The notes beneath the pieces are model-generated. The model was not told the origin of the DNA. It saw only the letters and a program-made list of their open reading frames with translations, and did no database searches. Positions 36,576 to 46,474 of a stretch of 64,000 nt of DNA are shown piece after piece (the stretch's first letter is position 1; every line of letters begins with the position of its first letter). Source of the stretch: Pseudoalteromonas rubra (GTDB lineage Bacteria > Pseudomonadota > Gammaproteobacteria > Enterobacterales > Alteromonadaceae). Location: positions 4,468,890-4,532,889 of the forward strand of contig NZ_CP013611.1 in the NCBI RefSeq assembly GCF_001482385.1. Direction: 5' to 3'. The translations under genes were made by a program, and so were the position numbers.

Positions 36576-37049
36576 ATGGCTTTAACACACATAGATTCCC
36601 AAGGTCACGCCAACATGGTGGACGTAACTCAAAAACAAGCAACGACTCGACTCGCTCGTGCGGAGGGGGTTGTGCGCATGTCACAAAGTGCATTTGATGC
36701 AGTGATTAAACAACAAAATGCCAAGGGGGATGTACTCGCAACAGCCCGTATAGCAGGCATACAAGGTGCTAAACGTTGTGCTGACCTAATCCCACTTTGC
36801 CATCCGCTGGCCTTAACGAAAGTATCCGTATCGTTCGAGCTACTGCCCGAGACGCGTGAAATTCGCGTGCTCAGTGAATGTAAGCTTGCGGGGAAAACTG
36901 GCGTTGAAATGGAAGCCCTTACGGCGGTGAGTGTGGCCACTCTCACCTTGTTTGATATGTGTAAAGCGCAAGACCCTTTGATGGAAATCCACGGCATTCG
37001 AGTATTGGGTAAATCGGGTGGGAAATCTGGTGATTGGGAGCGTGAATGA
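36576..37049 (+). CDS. moaC: MoaC, cyclic pyranopterin monophosphate synthase
   Basis: A 157-residue protein with the MoaC motifs [33 protein letters not shown] and [24 protein letters not shown]. It converts the MoaA product into cyclic pyranopterin monophosphate. The 3' end overlaps moaD by 4 bp. Confidence 0.95.
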   Translation: MALTHIDSQGHANMVDVTQKQATTRLARAEGVVRMSQSAFDAVIKQQNAKGDVLATARIAGIQGAKRCADLIPLCHPLALTKVSVSFELLPETREIRVLSECKLAGKTGVEMEALTAVSVATLTLFDMCKAQDPLMEIHGIRVLGKSGGKSGDWERE

Positions 37050-37297
37050 GTACGCGAATATTGTTTTTTGCCCAGTTAAGAGAGCTGTTGGGGTGTAGCC
37101 AGGTAGAAGTTGCGATTGATGCACCTTTGAGTGTTGCAGAGCTTCGTTCAAAGTTGATTGAACAGCACCCTGAGTGGGAAGCGCATTTGCAAAACGGGCA
37201 GGTGCTACAGGCTGTCAATCAGATATTGGTAAACAATAAAGCCATAGTGCAACCGGGCGATGAAGTTGCTCTTTTCCCACCGGTGACGGGAGGTTGA
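37046..37297 (+). CDS. moaD: MoaD, molybdopterin synthase sulphur carrier
   Basis: An 83-residue ubiquitin-like protein ending in the required Gly-Gly (ALFPPVTGG). It is adenylated by MoeB and carries the dithiolene sulphur to MoaE. It overlaps moaC (ATGA), and moaE starts one base after its stop. Confidence 0.95.
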   Translation: MSTRILFFAQLRELLGCSQVEVAIDAPLSVAELRSKLIEQHPEWEAHLQNGQVLQAVNQILVNNKAIVQPGDEVALFPPVTGG

Positions 37298-37298
37298 T

Positions 37299-37769
37299 GT
37301 GATCACTTTACATATCAGTGAGCAAGATTTTGACGTTAATGAACTGTATCAGAAGCTTGTTAACACCAACTCCACTGCGGGGGCTGTGGTGATGTTTGTG
37401 GGTAAAGTCAGAGATTTTAGTCAAAACGGTGGTATTGCAGGTATGTCTTTAGAGCATTATCCAGGGATGACCGAGAATGCGCTCGGTAACATTTTACGTG
37501 AAGCAGAGAGTCGATGGGGGCTTGACGCTGTGACTGCTATTCATCGCGTCGGGCGGCTCAAAGTCGATGACCAGATCGTGTTTGTCGGGGTGAGCAGTCA
37601 CCACCGCGAAGATGCCTTTTTAGCGGCGCAATTCATTATGGATTACCTCAAAAACGATGTACCCATTTGGAAAAAAGAACTCACTCAAAGTGGTGAGCAA
37701 AAATGGGCTACCTACAACCAAAAAGAACAACATGCTAAAGCACGTTGGCGGGAGAACGTAAAGGTATGA
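37299..37769 (+). CDS. moaE: MoaE, molybdopterin synthase catalytic subunit
   Basis: A 156-residue protein with GAVVMFVGKVRDFSQNG, MSLEHYPGMTE, IHRVGRLKVDD, and the active-site Lys region PIWKKELTQSGEQKW. With MoaD it makes molybdopterin. GTG is the start codon. It overlaps moeA by 4 bp. Confidence 0.95.
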   Translation: MITLHISEQDFDVNELYQKLVNTNSTAGAVVMFVGKVRDFSQNGGIAGMSLEHYPGMTENALGNILREAESRWGLDAVTAIHRVGRLKVDDQIVFVGVSSHHREDAFLAAQFIMDYLKNDVPIWKKELTQSGEQKWATYNQKEQHAKARWRENVKV

Positions 37770-38992
37770 CACATTCTGCACTATTGTCGTTTGAGCAAGC
37801 AAAGCAAATTTTGCTTGATGGCACGACGTCGATTACCGAAGCACAGAAGGTGCCGTTAAATTGGGCGTTGGAGCGGGTACTATCTGCTGACGTGATTGCC
37901 CCGATTAATGTGCCCCAACATGATAATTCTGCAATGGATGGCTACGCACTGGCGTTTAAAGGCGATAAAGCAGGGCCAAATGCTACTTTCACTTTCGTTG
38001 GTAAATCGCTTGCAGGTAACCCATTTGACGGAGAATTGAACCCAGGCCAGTGCATACGTATTACAACCGGTGGTGTGGTGCCGAAAGGGACAGATGCAGT
38101 GGTGATGCAAGAGCATGTAGAACGCGTTGAGGACCACATTCGCTTAACGCACAACGTCGATCGCGGTGAATTTATTCGTAAATGCGGCTCCGATATTCGT
38201 CAGTACCAAGTGTTATTTCGCAAAGGGCGTCGCCTCACTAGTGTCGATGTTGGACTACTGGCCTCACTCGGTATTGCTGATGTGAGCGTATTTCGCCGCC
38301 CTAAAATTGTCGTGTTTTCTACTGGTGACGAATTGCAGGCCCCCGGTAATCCGCTCATGGAAGGACAGATTTACGAAAGTAATGGCGTGATGCTGACCTT
38401 GATGGCGCAAAAAATGGGGGCTGAGGTCGAAAACCTTGGAGTGATACCAGATGACAAAGCCGCCATTGCCGCCGCTCTTCGTAACGCTGGCGGGCGGGCT
38501 GATGCGGTTATTTGCTCAGGTGGGGTGTCGGTCGGCGAAGCTGATTACACCAAAGAAGTCTTATCTGAACTCGGCGAAGTATGTTTTTGGAAAGTAGCTT
38601 CAAAACCAGGCAAACCGTTCGCCTTTGGGCACCTGAATAACAGTATTTTTTTTGGGTTACCTGGCAACCCTGTGTCATCGGCGGTCACTTTTGACCAATT
38701 AGTGCGTCCAGCCTTAGACAAACTGGCAGGGGAATCGCATTTTACTGCACCAATTACTTACTCCGCGAAACTTACAGGGCTCATTAAACGTCGGCCGGGG
38801 CGCGCCGAATTTGTGCGTGCAGTTGCGCAACAGGTTGATGATGAGCTGCAGGTGACTCCTATCACCAATCAAAGCTCAGGGGTGCTGTCGTCAATGAGTC
38901 AGGCAAATTGTTACGTACTGGTTCAGGCGGAACAAGGCACCTTACAGCCAGAAACTGTGGTTAGTGTGCAAATGTTCGAAAATCGATTCTGA
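37766..38992 (+). CDS. moeA: MoeA, molybdopterin molybdenumtransferase
   Basis: A protein of about 408 residues with MoeA motifs: HDNSAMDGYAL, TGGVVPKGTDAVVMQE, VFSTGDEL, SGGVSVGEADYTKEVL and FFGLPGNPVSSAV. It inserts molybdate into adenylated molybdopterin. I start at ATG 37766, overlapping the moaE stop. Confidence 0.94.
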   Translation: MTHSALLSFEQAKQILLDGTTSITEAQKVPLNWALERVLSADVIAPINVPQHDNSAMDGYALAFKGDKAGPNATFTFVGKSLAGNPFDGELNPGQCIRITTGGVVPKGTDAVVMQEHVERVEDHIRLTHNVDRGEFIRKCGSDIRQYQVLFRKGRRLTSVDVGLLASLGIADVSVFRRPKIVVFSTGDELQAPGNPLMEGQIYESNGVMLTLMAQKMGAEVENLGVIPDDKAAIAAALRNAGGRADAVICSGGVSVGEADYTKEVLSELGEVCFWKVASKPGKPFAFGHLNNSIFFGLPGNPVSSAVTFDQLVRPALDKLAGESHFTAPITYSAKLTGLIKRRPGRAEFVRAVAQQVDDELQVTPITNQSSGVLSSMSQANCYVLVQAEQGTLQPETVVSVQMFENRF

Positions 38993-39132
38993 CTATCCGG
39001 AATTAAAAACGCTGCTTTTTGGCGAGTGTTCAAAGGGTTTTTGCTATTTCAACTAAGAAAGTGGTCGTGAGGTTTTTCAAGTTGAAGTGGCACAACTAGC
39101 TGTATTTAAAAAATAAACAAAGGGGCAAAACC

Positions 39133-39621
39133 ATGGTTACGTTTACATTAAACGGCAATAAGGTGAGCGCAGAAGCAAGCGATGATACGCCACTGCTTTG
39201 GGTGATCCGTGATGAAATTGGTCTTAAGGGCACAAAATTTGGTTGCGGTGTCGCAATGTGTGGTGCGTGTACAGTTCATGTCGATGGCAATGCTGTTCGC
39301 TCATGTTCATTCCCACTTTCAATGGCCGCCGGCAAGCAGGTAACGACTATCGAGGGGCTAAATAACGAGCACCCACTGCAAAAAGCTTGGGTAGAGGAGC
39401 AGGTACCACAGTGCGGTTACTGTCAATCTGGACAAATAATGCAAGCAGCGACTCTGCTGGACCGCAACCCCAGTCCTTCCGATAAGGATATCGACAACCA
39501 TATGAGTACGAACTACTGCCGCTGTATGGCCTATAAACGCATAAAAAGTGCGATTAAGCGAGCTGCGTCCGAGTCACAATCAGCAGTGCAAATGTTCGAC
39601 CCAAATGAAAAAGAAGCGTAA
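39133..39621 (+). CDS. iorA: 2Fe-2S subunit of an isoquinoline 1-oxidoreductase-type molybdoenzyme
   Basis: A 162-residue protein with two 2Fe-2S clusters: a plant-ferredoxin type ([15 protein letters not shown] plus the next Cys) and a helical type ([22 protein letters not shown]). It passes electrons between the molybdenum site and the outside. A separate small iron-sulphur subunit without an FAD subunit is typical of the IorAB-type branch, which uses a cytochrome as acceptor. It starts 140 bp after moeA, with its own AAAGGGGC ribosome site, so a second promoter here is possible. Confidence 0.88.
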   Translation: MVTFTLNGNKVSAEASDDTPLLWVIRDEIGLKGTKFGCGVAMCGACTVHVDGNAVRSCSFPLSMAAGKQVTTIEGLNNEHPLQKAWVEEQVPQCGYCQSGQIMQAATLLDRNPSPSDKDIDNHMSTNYCRCMAYKRIKSAIKRAASESQSAVQMFDPNEKEA

Positions 39622-39633
39622 TAGGAGGCGGTG

Positions 39634-41925
39634 ATGAAAAAGTTATTTCAAAAAAAGAAAGAGACTGTCGATCTAAATCGTCGTTCATTCATGGTTGGCA
39701 GTGCCAGCGCCGGGCTTATTATGGCTTTTGCCCCCTCATTGATTAGCTTTGATTTGTCTGCTGCCGAAGCGGTTTCACAACAAGCGTTTTCACCAACCAT
39801 TTGGTGGCATATGACACCAAATGGTGACGTAGTAATTAATATTGCTAAAGCAGAAATGGGTCAGCATATAGGGACTGCGCTTGCGCGTATTGTCGCTGAT
39901 GAGCTTGAGTGTGACTGGGATAAAGTATCAATTGATTATGTCGACACCGATAAAAAATGGGGCTTTATGGTTACCGGGGGATCTTGGTCTGTCTTCCATA
40001 GCTTTAAACCTTTATCTCAAGCCGGTGCTGCAGGACGAATAGCATTAATTGAAGCGGGCGCGCAATTGTTGGGCGTTAAGCCTGAAAACGCGCGAGCTGA
40101 AAAAGGTCAAGTGATTGCTGGCAGCAAGTCTGTGACGTACGCCGAAATTGTTCAAAAAGGTAAATTCAACCGTACCTTCAGTGCGGACGAAATTGCAGCT
40201 CTACCAATAAAACCGGCCAATAAACGCCATCTCACAGGGCTTAATCAGGACTTTAAAGCGTTTGATATTCCCGCAAAAACAAACGGCTCTGCTGTTTATG
40301 GGATCGATGCTGAAGTAGACAATATGGTGTATGCACGCCCCGTTATACCACCCACTCGCTACGGTAGTGAGGTAAGGAAGGTTGACGATAGTAAGTCGAA
40401 AAAGGTCAATGGTTACCTTGGTTATGAAGTAATAAAAGACCCAAGTGACACATTGCAAGGTTGGGTTGTGGTTTACGCTAAAAACTACCCTGCAGCGATA
40501 AAAGCGGTTGACTTGCTCGAGGTGGATTATAAAAAAGGTGAAACAGCCTATGTGTCTGAAGCGGATATTCAAGCAGAAGGTAAACGCCTGGTAAGCAGTG
40601 ATTCAACTGGCACTCTGTTTGTTGATGATGGTGATGTTGCCAAAGCACGCATTGAAGCCAAAGAAAGCATTGAAGGGTTATACACCACAGACACTGCAAA
40701 CCATTTTCAGCTTGAACCTCTTAATGCCGTCGCTGAGTTTAAAGGGGATACATGGTATGTCCATACGGGAAATCAATGGCCGTCATTAACACTCCCGGTT
40801 TTAGCAAAAGCACTTGAAGTTCCTCAGGAGAAGGTCGTTATTAAACCTTATTATTTGGGTGGAGGGTTTGGGCGTCGCCTCTATGGTGATTGGATTATAC
40901 CGGCCGCGTTGACAGCGAAAGCCATAGGACGACCAGTTAAGTTGGTATTCACTCGGGCTGATGACTCCCTGTTTGACCAGTCGCGCTCAGCGTCCACATC
41001 TTTGTTGAAAGCCTCATTCGACAAGGAAGGAAACTTCAGTGGTTTAGAGCAAGCGTTTGCAGCCGGTTGGCCTACCCAAGCAATGGCACCGAGCTTCATG
41101 CCTGCAGGTATTGACGGTAAAGGGAATTTTGATCCATTTTCGGCCTCTGGGGCTGATCATTGGTACAGCATGACTAATCACAGAGCTCGAGCTATTAACA
41201 ATGAATTAGCGCAAAAAACATTTACACCAGGCTGGTTACGAAGTGTAGGACAAGGTTGGATTGTATGGGGATTGGAATCCTTCATCGATGAAATAGCGCA
41301 TAAGTTAGGAAAAGATCCGGTTGAATTCCGTCTTGCTATGCTGGATGGAAAAGGTAAGCAAGCGGGTAAGGCACCAGAAAGTGTTGGTGGTGCAAAACGT
41401 CTTAGGAACACATTAGAAGTACTAGCCAAAAAAGTTGCAAATATCAAACTTGGTAAAGATGAGGGAATTGGCTTTGCTATTAGTGCTGGTCAAGAACGGA
41501 CAATGCCGGCTTGGATTGCGACCGCGGCTCACGTCCATGTGAATCGTCAAACCGGTAAAATCACCCTTAAAAAACTTTACGCAGTGGTTGATGGCGGCTT
41601 AATTATTCACCCCAATGGCGCATTAGCACAAATTGAAGGCTCTTTACTCTGGGGGGCAAGTTTGGCGCTGTTTGAATCAAACGCATATGACAATGGTCAA
41701 CTCCGCTCGACGAATTTCAATACGTATTTGCCGCTAAGGATGAATGATATGCCTGAGATGGATATCGAGCTCGTAGACAGCGATGAGTTTCCTGTCGGCT
41801 TAGGTGAACCGGGGGTAATAGGTGTGGCACCTGCGATTAGTAACGCAGTATTTAATGCTGTTGGGGTTCGCTTGCGCGCATTGCCTATGAAGGCCAGCCA
41901 TGTAACGAACGCGTTAAGCGCATGA
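39634..41925 (+). CDS. iorB: Tat-exported molybdopterin-binding subunit, isoquinoline 1-oxidoreductase beta type
   Basis: A 763-residue catalytic subunit of the xanthine dehydrogenase family. The N-terminus has a twin-arginine signal (NRRSFMVGSASAGLIMAFAPS), so it is folded with its cofactor and then exported. Motifs are the cofactor loop GGGFGRRLYGDW near residue 410 and GLGEPGVIGVAPAISNAV near the C-terminus, whose Glu is the catalytic base. ATG 39634 follows AGGAGG. The substrate is unknown: N-heterocycles such as isoquinoline, or aldehydes, are the known substrates of relatives. Confidence 0.87.
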   Translation: MKKLFQKKKETVDLNRRSFMVGSASAGLIMAFAPSLISFDLSAAEAVSQQAFSPTIWWHMTPNGDVVINIAKAEMGQHIGTALARIVADELECDWDKVSIDYVDTDKKWGFMVTGGSWSVFHSFKPLSQAGAAGRIALIEAGAQLLGVKPENARAEKGQVIAGSKSVTYAEIVQKGKFNRTFSADEIAALPIKPANKRHLTGLNQDFKAFDIPAKTNGSAVYGIDAEVDNMVYARPVIPPTRYGSEVRKVDDSKSKKVNGYLGYEVIKDPSDTLQGWVVVYAKNYPAAIKAVDLLEVDYKKGETAYVSEADIQAEGKRLVSSDSTGTLFVDDGDVAKARIEAKESIEGLYTTDTANHFQLEPLNAVAEFKGDTWYVHTGNQWPSLTLPVLAKALEVPQEKVVIKPYYLGGGFGRRLYGDWIIPAALTAKAIGRPVKLVFTRADDSLFDQSRSASTSLLKASFDKEGNFSGLEQAFAAGWPTQAMAPSFMPAGIDGKGNFDPFSASGADHWYSMTNHRARAINNELAQKTFTPGWLRSVGQGWIVWGLESFIDEIAHKLGKDPVEFRLAMLDGKGKQAGKAPESVGGAKRLRNTLEVLAKKVANIKLGKDEGIGFAISAGQERTMPAWIATAAHVHVNRQTGKITLKKLYAVVDGGLIIHPNGALAQIEGSLLWGASLALFESNAYDNGQLRSTNFNTYLPLRMNDMPEMDIELVDSDEFPVGLGEPGVIGVAPAISNAVFNAVGVRLRALPMKASHVTNALSA

Positions 41926-41938
41926 AGTGGAGGCTTAT

Positions 41939-42649
41939 ATGTTGAATTATATTAAGTGCTCGCTGCTGTTTTTTTGTACTTTTTTAGTTGTTGGTTGTGG
42001 CTCTGTTGAACAGAGCTCTAAGCCAGCAATGAGTCTGACAGCATACGAAAAGTACAGTAAAAAACCAAACCCTGATACGGCATTTGCCTATTTACATCAG
42101 GTTGCTACGCATCCTCGCTGTGCAAACTGCCATGGGGTAGAAGAGGAAGGGTTGCACAGACCCACGGTCGGTGATAACCGAGAGATCCACCCAATGAACA
42201 TCAGTTTCCTGAACAATCTTCAACTTCGCGTTGAAGACGGAATGTTTGTTCAGAGCACATCAGGGCATCCTGTGACTTGTCGTGGCTGTCATCAGGACAG
42301 CAACGGCAAAGAGCCAGGCATACCTCCTGGAGCTGCGAACGACTTGATGCCTGGTTTCGTTTGGCATATGCCTCCGGTAACGATGAAAATCGAGCGTGAC
42401 ATGAGTGCGGACAAGTTGTGCGAACTGTGGCTGAATCCAGCAAGCAACTCTAACCTTGTTTACCGTGGTGGTCGCGATGACATGAAAACCTTTAAAAAGG
42501 AATTTGAGCATCATGTGAAAGATGATCCATTGGTTAGATGGGCATGGAATCCAGGGCCAGGGCGTAGCTCAGCCCCAGGCAGCCATGATGAATTTGTTGC
42601 GGCTATGTCACTTTGGATAGACGGTGGAGCGCCTTGTCCGAACAGTTAA
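41939..42649 (+). CDS. Dihaem cytochrome c-type lipoprotein, likely electron acceptor of IorAB
   Basis: A protein of about 236 residues with a lipoprotein signal (FLVVGCGS, lipidated Cys near residue 20) and two haem-binding motifs, CANCH and CRGCH. The spacing of about 50 residues between them suggests two c-type haems. The protein would sit on the periplasmic face. It lies directly after iorB and is followed by tatA, so it most likely takes electrons from the molybdoenzyme. ATG 41939 is preceded by GGAGG. Confidence 0.82.
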   Translation: MLNYIKCSLLFFCTFLVVGCGSVEQSSKPAMSLTAYEKYSKKPNPDTAFAYLHQVATHPRCANCHGVEEEGLHRPTVGDNREIHPMNISFLNNLQLRVEDGMFVQSTSGHPVTCRGCHQDSNGKEPGIPPGAANDLMPGFVWHMPPVTMKIERDMSADKLCELWLNPASNSNLVYRGGRDDMKTFKKEFEHHVKDDPLVRWAWNPGPGRSSAPGSHDEFVAAMSLWIDGGAPCPNS

Positions 42650-42708
42650 GTAAATATTAACAAGGCAGTGTGGAATACGCACTGCCACTATTCAAAGAGA
42701 GGCTCTGT

Positions 42709-42912
42709 ATGGCAGGCATAAGTATTTGGCAGCTGCTGATCGTACTAATAATTATATTGTTGCTGTTCGGTTCCAAGAATTTAAAGAATTTAGGCAGTGA
42801 CTTAGGCTCAGCCTTAAAGGGATTTAAAAAGGCTGTAAATGATGATCCCGTGGTAGAAGAGAAACAAAAGGATGAAGCAACCCAATCAAAAATCACCCAA
42901 GAAAAGGTGTAA
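42709..42912 (+). CDS. tatA: TatA-like translocase subunit
   Basis: A 67-residue protein starting [29 protein letters not shown], one membrane helix followed by the FG hinge and an amphipathic helix, as in TatA/TatE. A charged tail follows. It lies beside a Tat-dependent enzyme and probably serves its export, working with TatBC encoded elsewhere. Confidence 0.9.
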   Translation: MAGISIWQLLIVLIIILLLFGSKNLKNLGSDLGSALKGFKKAVNDDPVVEEKQKDEATQSKITQEKV

Positions 42913-42915
42913 TTT

Positions 42916-43887
42916 ATGTTAGTGGACCCTTCCGGTCGTAAGTTCAGATATCTGCGTTTGTCTATCACAGACGTGTGTAACTTTAAATGTGTGTATTGTT
43001 TGCCTGATGGCTATCAATGCACACACGAACGTGACTTTTTGTCTTTGTCAGAAATAGATAACACCCTTCGGGCGTTTGCTTATCACGGTATTGAAAAAGT
43101 ACGAATCACCGGCGGGGAGCCCACCTTACGCAAAGATTTTATCGATGTAATTCGGGCCGCAAAAGATACCCCAGGGATTACGAAAGTTGCGGCTACTACC
43201 AATGGCTTTTCATTAAAGAAAAACATTCGATCTTGGGTTGAAGCGGGGCTAAATTCGGTGAATATAAGCATCGATAGCTTAGACCCACGTATGTTTAATA
43301 CGATTACCGGCCACGATAAGTTTGACTCGGTTATGAGCGGTGTGCACGCAGCGCTCGATAGTGGCTTAGATTCGGTGAAAATCAACAGCGTATTGATGAA
43401 ACAGTATAACGGTGCTGAGTTTGATTATTTTCTGAATTGGGTTAAACATAAACCAATCACCTGGCGCTTTATTGAGCTGATGCAAACGCAGGACAATTTG
43501 ACCTTCTTCAACAAAAATCATATTTCTGGTATGAAGCTGAGGGAGCGCTTAATAAATGACGGCTGGAGCCAAATTCAGCGCTCTAAAATAGCAGGCCCTG
43601 CGTGTGAATTTGCCCACCCGGACTATCAGGGCCGCATTGGTTTAATTATGCCGTACAGCAAAGACTTTTGTGCCAGCTGTAACCGCTTACGTGTCGCATC
43701 CCGCGGTGATTTACATTTGTGTTTGTTCTCCGAACAGGGGATTTCTTTGCGTGATTACATGAACAGAGAGACGCCGGAGGCGCTCATTGCCGAGCTTGCT
43801 CGCTACATTAAAGAGAAAAAACCAACGCATTTGCTACACCAAGGTATGTCGGGCGCCACCACTAACTTATCTATGCTCGGTGGCTAA
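42916..43887 (+). CDS. moaA: MoaA, GTP 3',8-cyclase
   Basis: A 323-residue radical SAM enzyme. The SAM cluster motif is CNFKCVYC (residues about 18-25) and the C-terminal cluster ligands are in KDFCASCNRLRV and a later LCLF. The family's C-terminal GG tail is present (MLGG). It performs the first step of cofactor synthesis from GTP. It is separated from the other moa genes by the ior-tat block. Confidence 0.93.
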   Translation: MLVDPSGRKFRYLRLSITDVCNFKCVYCLPDGYQCTHERDFLSLSEIDNTLRAFAYHGIEKVRITGGEPTLRKDFIDVIRAAKDTPGITKVAATTNGFSLKKNIRSWVEAGLNSVNISIDSLDPRMFNTITGHDKFDSVMSGVHAALDSGLDSVKINSVLMKQYNGAEFDYFLNWVKHKPITWRFIELMQTQDNLTFFNKNHISGMKLRERLINDGWSQIQRSKIAGPACEFAHPDYQGRIGLIMPYSKDFCASCNRLRVASRGDLHLCLFSEQGISLRDYMNRETPEALIAELARYIKEKKPTHLLHQGMSGATTNLSMLGG

Positions 43888-43890
43888 ACG

Positions 43891-44661
43891 ATGAAATCCT
43901 GGTGCGGTATAAAGGTAGGATTAGCTATTATCATGCTGGTTTGTTCTATTTTACAGTCTGCATCTGCAGGTACCTTGTACGTGGCAAGTGCGTCTAACTT
44001 TAAGCCAGCGCTAGAACAATTAATTACTTTGTTTTCTCAGCAGACAGGACACTCAGTGCATGCAACATATGGTTCATCCGGCAAGTTGTTTTTGCAAATT
44101 CAGCATGGGGCGCCTTACGATCTGTTTTTTTCTGCGGACACTCATAAGCCCCTGCGTTTGGTGCAAACCAGTTATGCGGAAAAAGAGTTTCAACGAACCT
44201 ATGCCATTGGTCGTTTGGCTCTTTGGAGCAATAAATCAGGCGTCGAGCTACAAAACGGCAAGTTTTTGCATTCCAAGCAATTAACGCGCCTGGCACTGGC
44301 TGATGAAAAACTGGCGCCCTATGGCGTGGCCGCCGAGCAAACGCTTAAAAGCCTTTCGGCACATCAATCAACTCGCAATAGGTGGGTCGTCGCTCACAGT
44401 GTCATTCAAGCATTTCATTTTGTCAGTACCGGGAATGTGGATGCGGGATTTGTCCCAGTCTCATACCTGATTTCCCAAGGGATTGCATTTGATGAGCAAG
44501 TATGGATTGTACCCGATTTACTATATAGTCCTGTGCGCCAAGATATGGTGTTACTTACGCGATCTCAAGGGAACCCAGCCGCAATTCAATTTTGGCAGTT
44601 TATTCAATCAGCTCAAGCCAAGGCGGCTATCACATCATATGGTTACGGTATTATGGAGTAG
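43891..44661 (+). CDS. modA: ModA, molybdate-binding periplasmic protein
   Basis: A 256-residue ABC-transporter binding protein with a signal peptide (LAIIMLVCSILQSASA). The pattern TLYVASASNFKPALEQL, YGSSGKLFLQIQHGAPYDLFFSAD is that of molybdate-binding proteins. It starts 3 bp after moaA and forms an operon with modB and modC. Confidence 0.92.
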   Translation: MKSWCGIKVGLAIIMLVCSILQSASAGTLYVASASNFKPALEQLITLFSQQTGHSVHATYGSSGKLFLQIQHGAPYDLFFSADTHKPLRLVQTSYAEKEFQRTYAIGRLALWSNKSGVELQNGKFLHSKQLTRLALADEKLAPYGVAAEQTLKSLSAHQSTRNRWVVAHSVIQAFHFVSTGNVDAGFVPVSYLISQGIAFDEQVWIVPDLLYSPVRQDMVLLTRSQGNPAAIQFWQFIQSAQAKAAITSYGYGIME

Positions 44662-44666
44662 CACTT

Positions 44667-45347
44667 TTGGAATTAACAGCAGCTGATCTGCAAGCCGTTT
44701 GGTTAACGATTAAACTTGCGTTTGTTGTAGTGGCGATATTATTGTTGCTGGGAACGCCGTTGGCGTGGTGGTTGTCCCACGGCTCAAATCGTTTAAAGGG
44801 AGCTGTCAACGCTTTAGTGGCACTTCCTTTAGTACTGCCGCCGAGCGTACTCGGCTTTTATTTTTTGATTGCTTTTAGTCCCTCAGGTCCTATTGGCTAT
44901 CTTACAGACGCTTTTGGCCTTGAAAGCTTAGCATTTACTTTTGAAGGCTTAGTGCTTGCGTCTGTGGTGTACTCTTTACCCTTTGTTGTACAACCGATTC
45001 AAAATGCCTTTGAACACCTACGCCAAGATGTCTTGGAAGTCACAACCTTGATGCGGATGTCAAAATGGGAGTGTTTTTTTAAAGTGGTGCTGCCGTTATC
45101 TAAAAATGGTTTTGTCACAGCATTGGTGCTTGGCTTTGCACATACCTTAGGGGAGTTCGGTGTGGTGCTGATGATAGGCGGCAATATTTCTGGTGAAACC
45201 AAGGTTATTTCGATACAAATCTATGAGCAAGTTGAATCTTTGCAGTATCAACGAGCACATACCTTATCGTTACTGCTACTGGTCATTTCCTTTACTTGTC
45301 TAATGCTAATTTCCTTAGTTAATAAGCGATGGAGTTTTACACGCTGA
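44667..45347 (+). CDS. modB: ModB, molybdate ABC transporter permease
   Basis: A protein of about 226 residues with five or six membrane helices and the permease EAA-type loop (EVTTLMRMSKWECFFKVVLPLSKNGF). The start TTG at 44667 is eight bases after GGAG, and just after modA; the longer frame to 44592 overlaps modA and is unlikely. Confidence 0.9.
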   Translation: MELTAADLQAVWLTIKLAFVVVAILLLLGTPLAWWLSHGSNRLKGAVNALVALPLVLPPSVLGFYFLIAFSPSGPIGYLTDAFGLESLAFTFEGLVLASVVYSLPFVVQPIQNAFEHLRQDVLEVTTLMRMSKWECFFKVVLPLSKNGFVTALVLGFAHTLGEFGVVLMIGGNISGETKVISIQIYEQVESLQYQRAHTLSLLLLVISFTCLMLISLVNKRWSFTR

Positions 45348-45349
45348 CA

Positions 45350-46474
45350 ATGAGCCATGTTTTTTCCTCAAATCTAGACAAAAGCAATACCGCTCTAGAA
45401 GTCTCTTTACGTCATAAGCTTTCAGGTGATCATCAGCTGACCGTTAGCTTTTGTCTCGATCATGGTAAGTGTTTGGGTGTCTTTGGTCCTTCTGGCTCCG
45501 GTAAAACTACTTTGCTCCGCATCATATCGGGGTTAACCAGAGTAACATCAGGCTCAATTGTTCATAGAGGAAGTGTTTGGGCCGACCAACCAAAGGGAAG
45601 AGAGCAGCGCCATAGGGCAGTGGCATATGTTCCACAGGGGGCGCCACTAATTCCTAACTTTTCTGTTTTTGAGCATTTACAGATCGCAGCAAAGCGTCCG
45701 TGGCAAAATATGATACCTGATCTTTTACCTAGACTAATAGATGAGCTCGAACTTACTCCTCTTTTGGCTAGATTGCCACGGAAACTGTCTGGTGGTGAGC
45801 GCCAGCGAGTCAGTTTATCTTGTGCTTTGTTGCAGCAAGCACCTCTGTTATTACTGGATGAACCATTTTCAGCGTTTGATGCTAAGCTAAAAATTCAAGC
45901 ACAACGGCTAGTGAAGGACATCCAACGCACTCTCAATAGTGAATCGATTTTAGTAAGTCATTCTTTGAGTGAACTATCAACGTTAGCCGATATGGCTTTG
46001 GTTATTGATAAAGGGAGACAACAAAACTTTGGAGTTGTTGCTTCAATATTAGACCGTTTAGAGTACGATACAACGAGCATGGTGCAATTCATACAGGGAA
46101 AAGTCGCAGGCTTTAAAGACGCGCATGGAAAATTGAGTGAGCGTAGTAATGGAGTGTGGGCTGTGCTGGAAAGTAAGTTGGGGGAGTTAACCGTTCCCAT
46201 ACAGGACTTTGATATAGGACAAATATGCATCTGTAAGCTGTCAGCCGATAGCGTACTGCTCACGGCCAAAGGCGCAATACACAGTGCAGTTAACAGCTTT
46301 GAGGGACGTATAGAAAGTATTGAACATGATAACTCCGTTGGTTTATCTACGCTTAAAGTACGTGTCAACGAACACTTAGTTTTTGCTCGGGTACCCAATT
46401 ATAAACTTACAAACATATTAGTTGGTATTGGTAATAATGTTGATGTGCACTTGCCACAGCTAAAAATTGTTTAA
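45350..46474 (+). CDS. modC: ModC, molybdate ABC transporter ATPase
   Basis: A protein of about 374 residues: Walker A GPSGSGKTT, signature LSGGERQRVSL, Walker B LLLLDEPFSAFD, and C-terminal TOBE/Mop segments that bind molybdate. It drives molybdate import. ATG 45350 lies just after the modB stop; the frame opens seven codons earlier. Confidence 0.92.
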   Translation: MSHVFSSNLDKSNTALEVSLRHKLSGDHQLTVSFCLDHGKCLGVFGPSGSGKTTLLRIISGLTRVTSGSIVHRGSVWADQPKGREQRHRAVAYVPQGAPLIPNFSVFEHLQIAAKRPWQNMIPDLLPRLIDELELTPLLARLPRKLSGGERQRVSLSCALLQQAPLLLLDEPFSAFDAKLKIQAQRLVKDIQRTLNSESILVSHSLSELSTLADMALVIDKGRQQNFGVVASILDRLEYDTTSMVQFIQGKVAGFKDAHGKLSERSNGVWAVLESKLGELTVPIQDFDIGQICICKLSADSVLLTAKGAIHSAVNSFEGRIESIEHDNSVGLSTLKVRVNEHLVFARVPNYKLTNILVGIGNNVDVHLPQLKIV

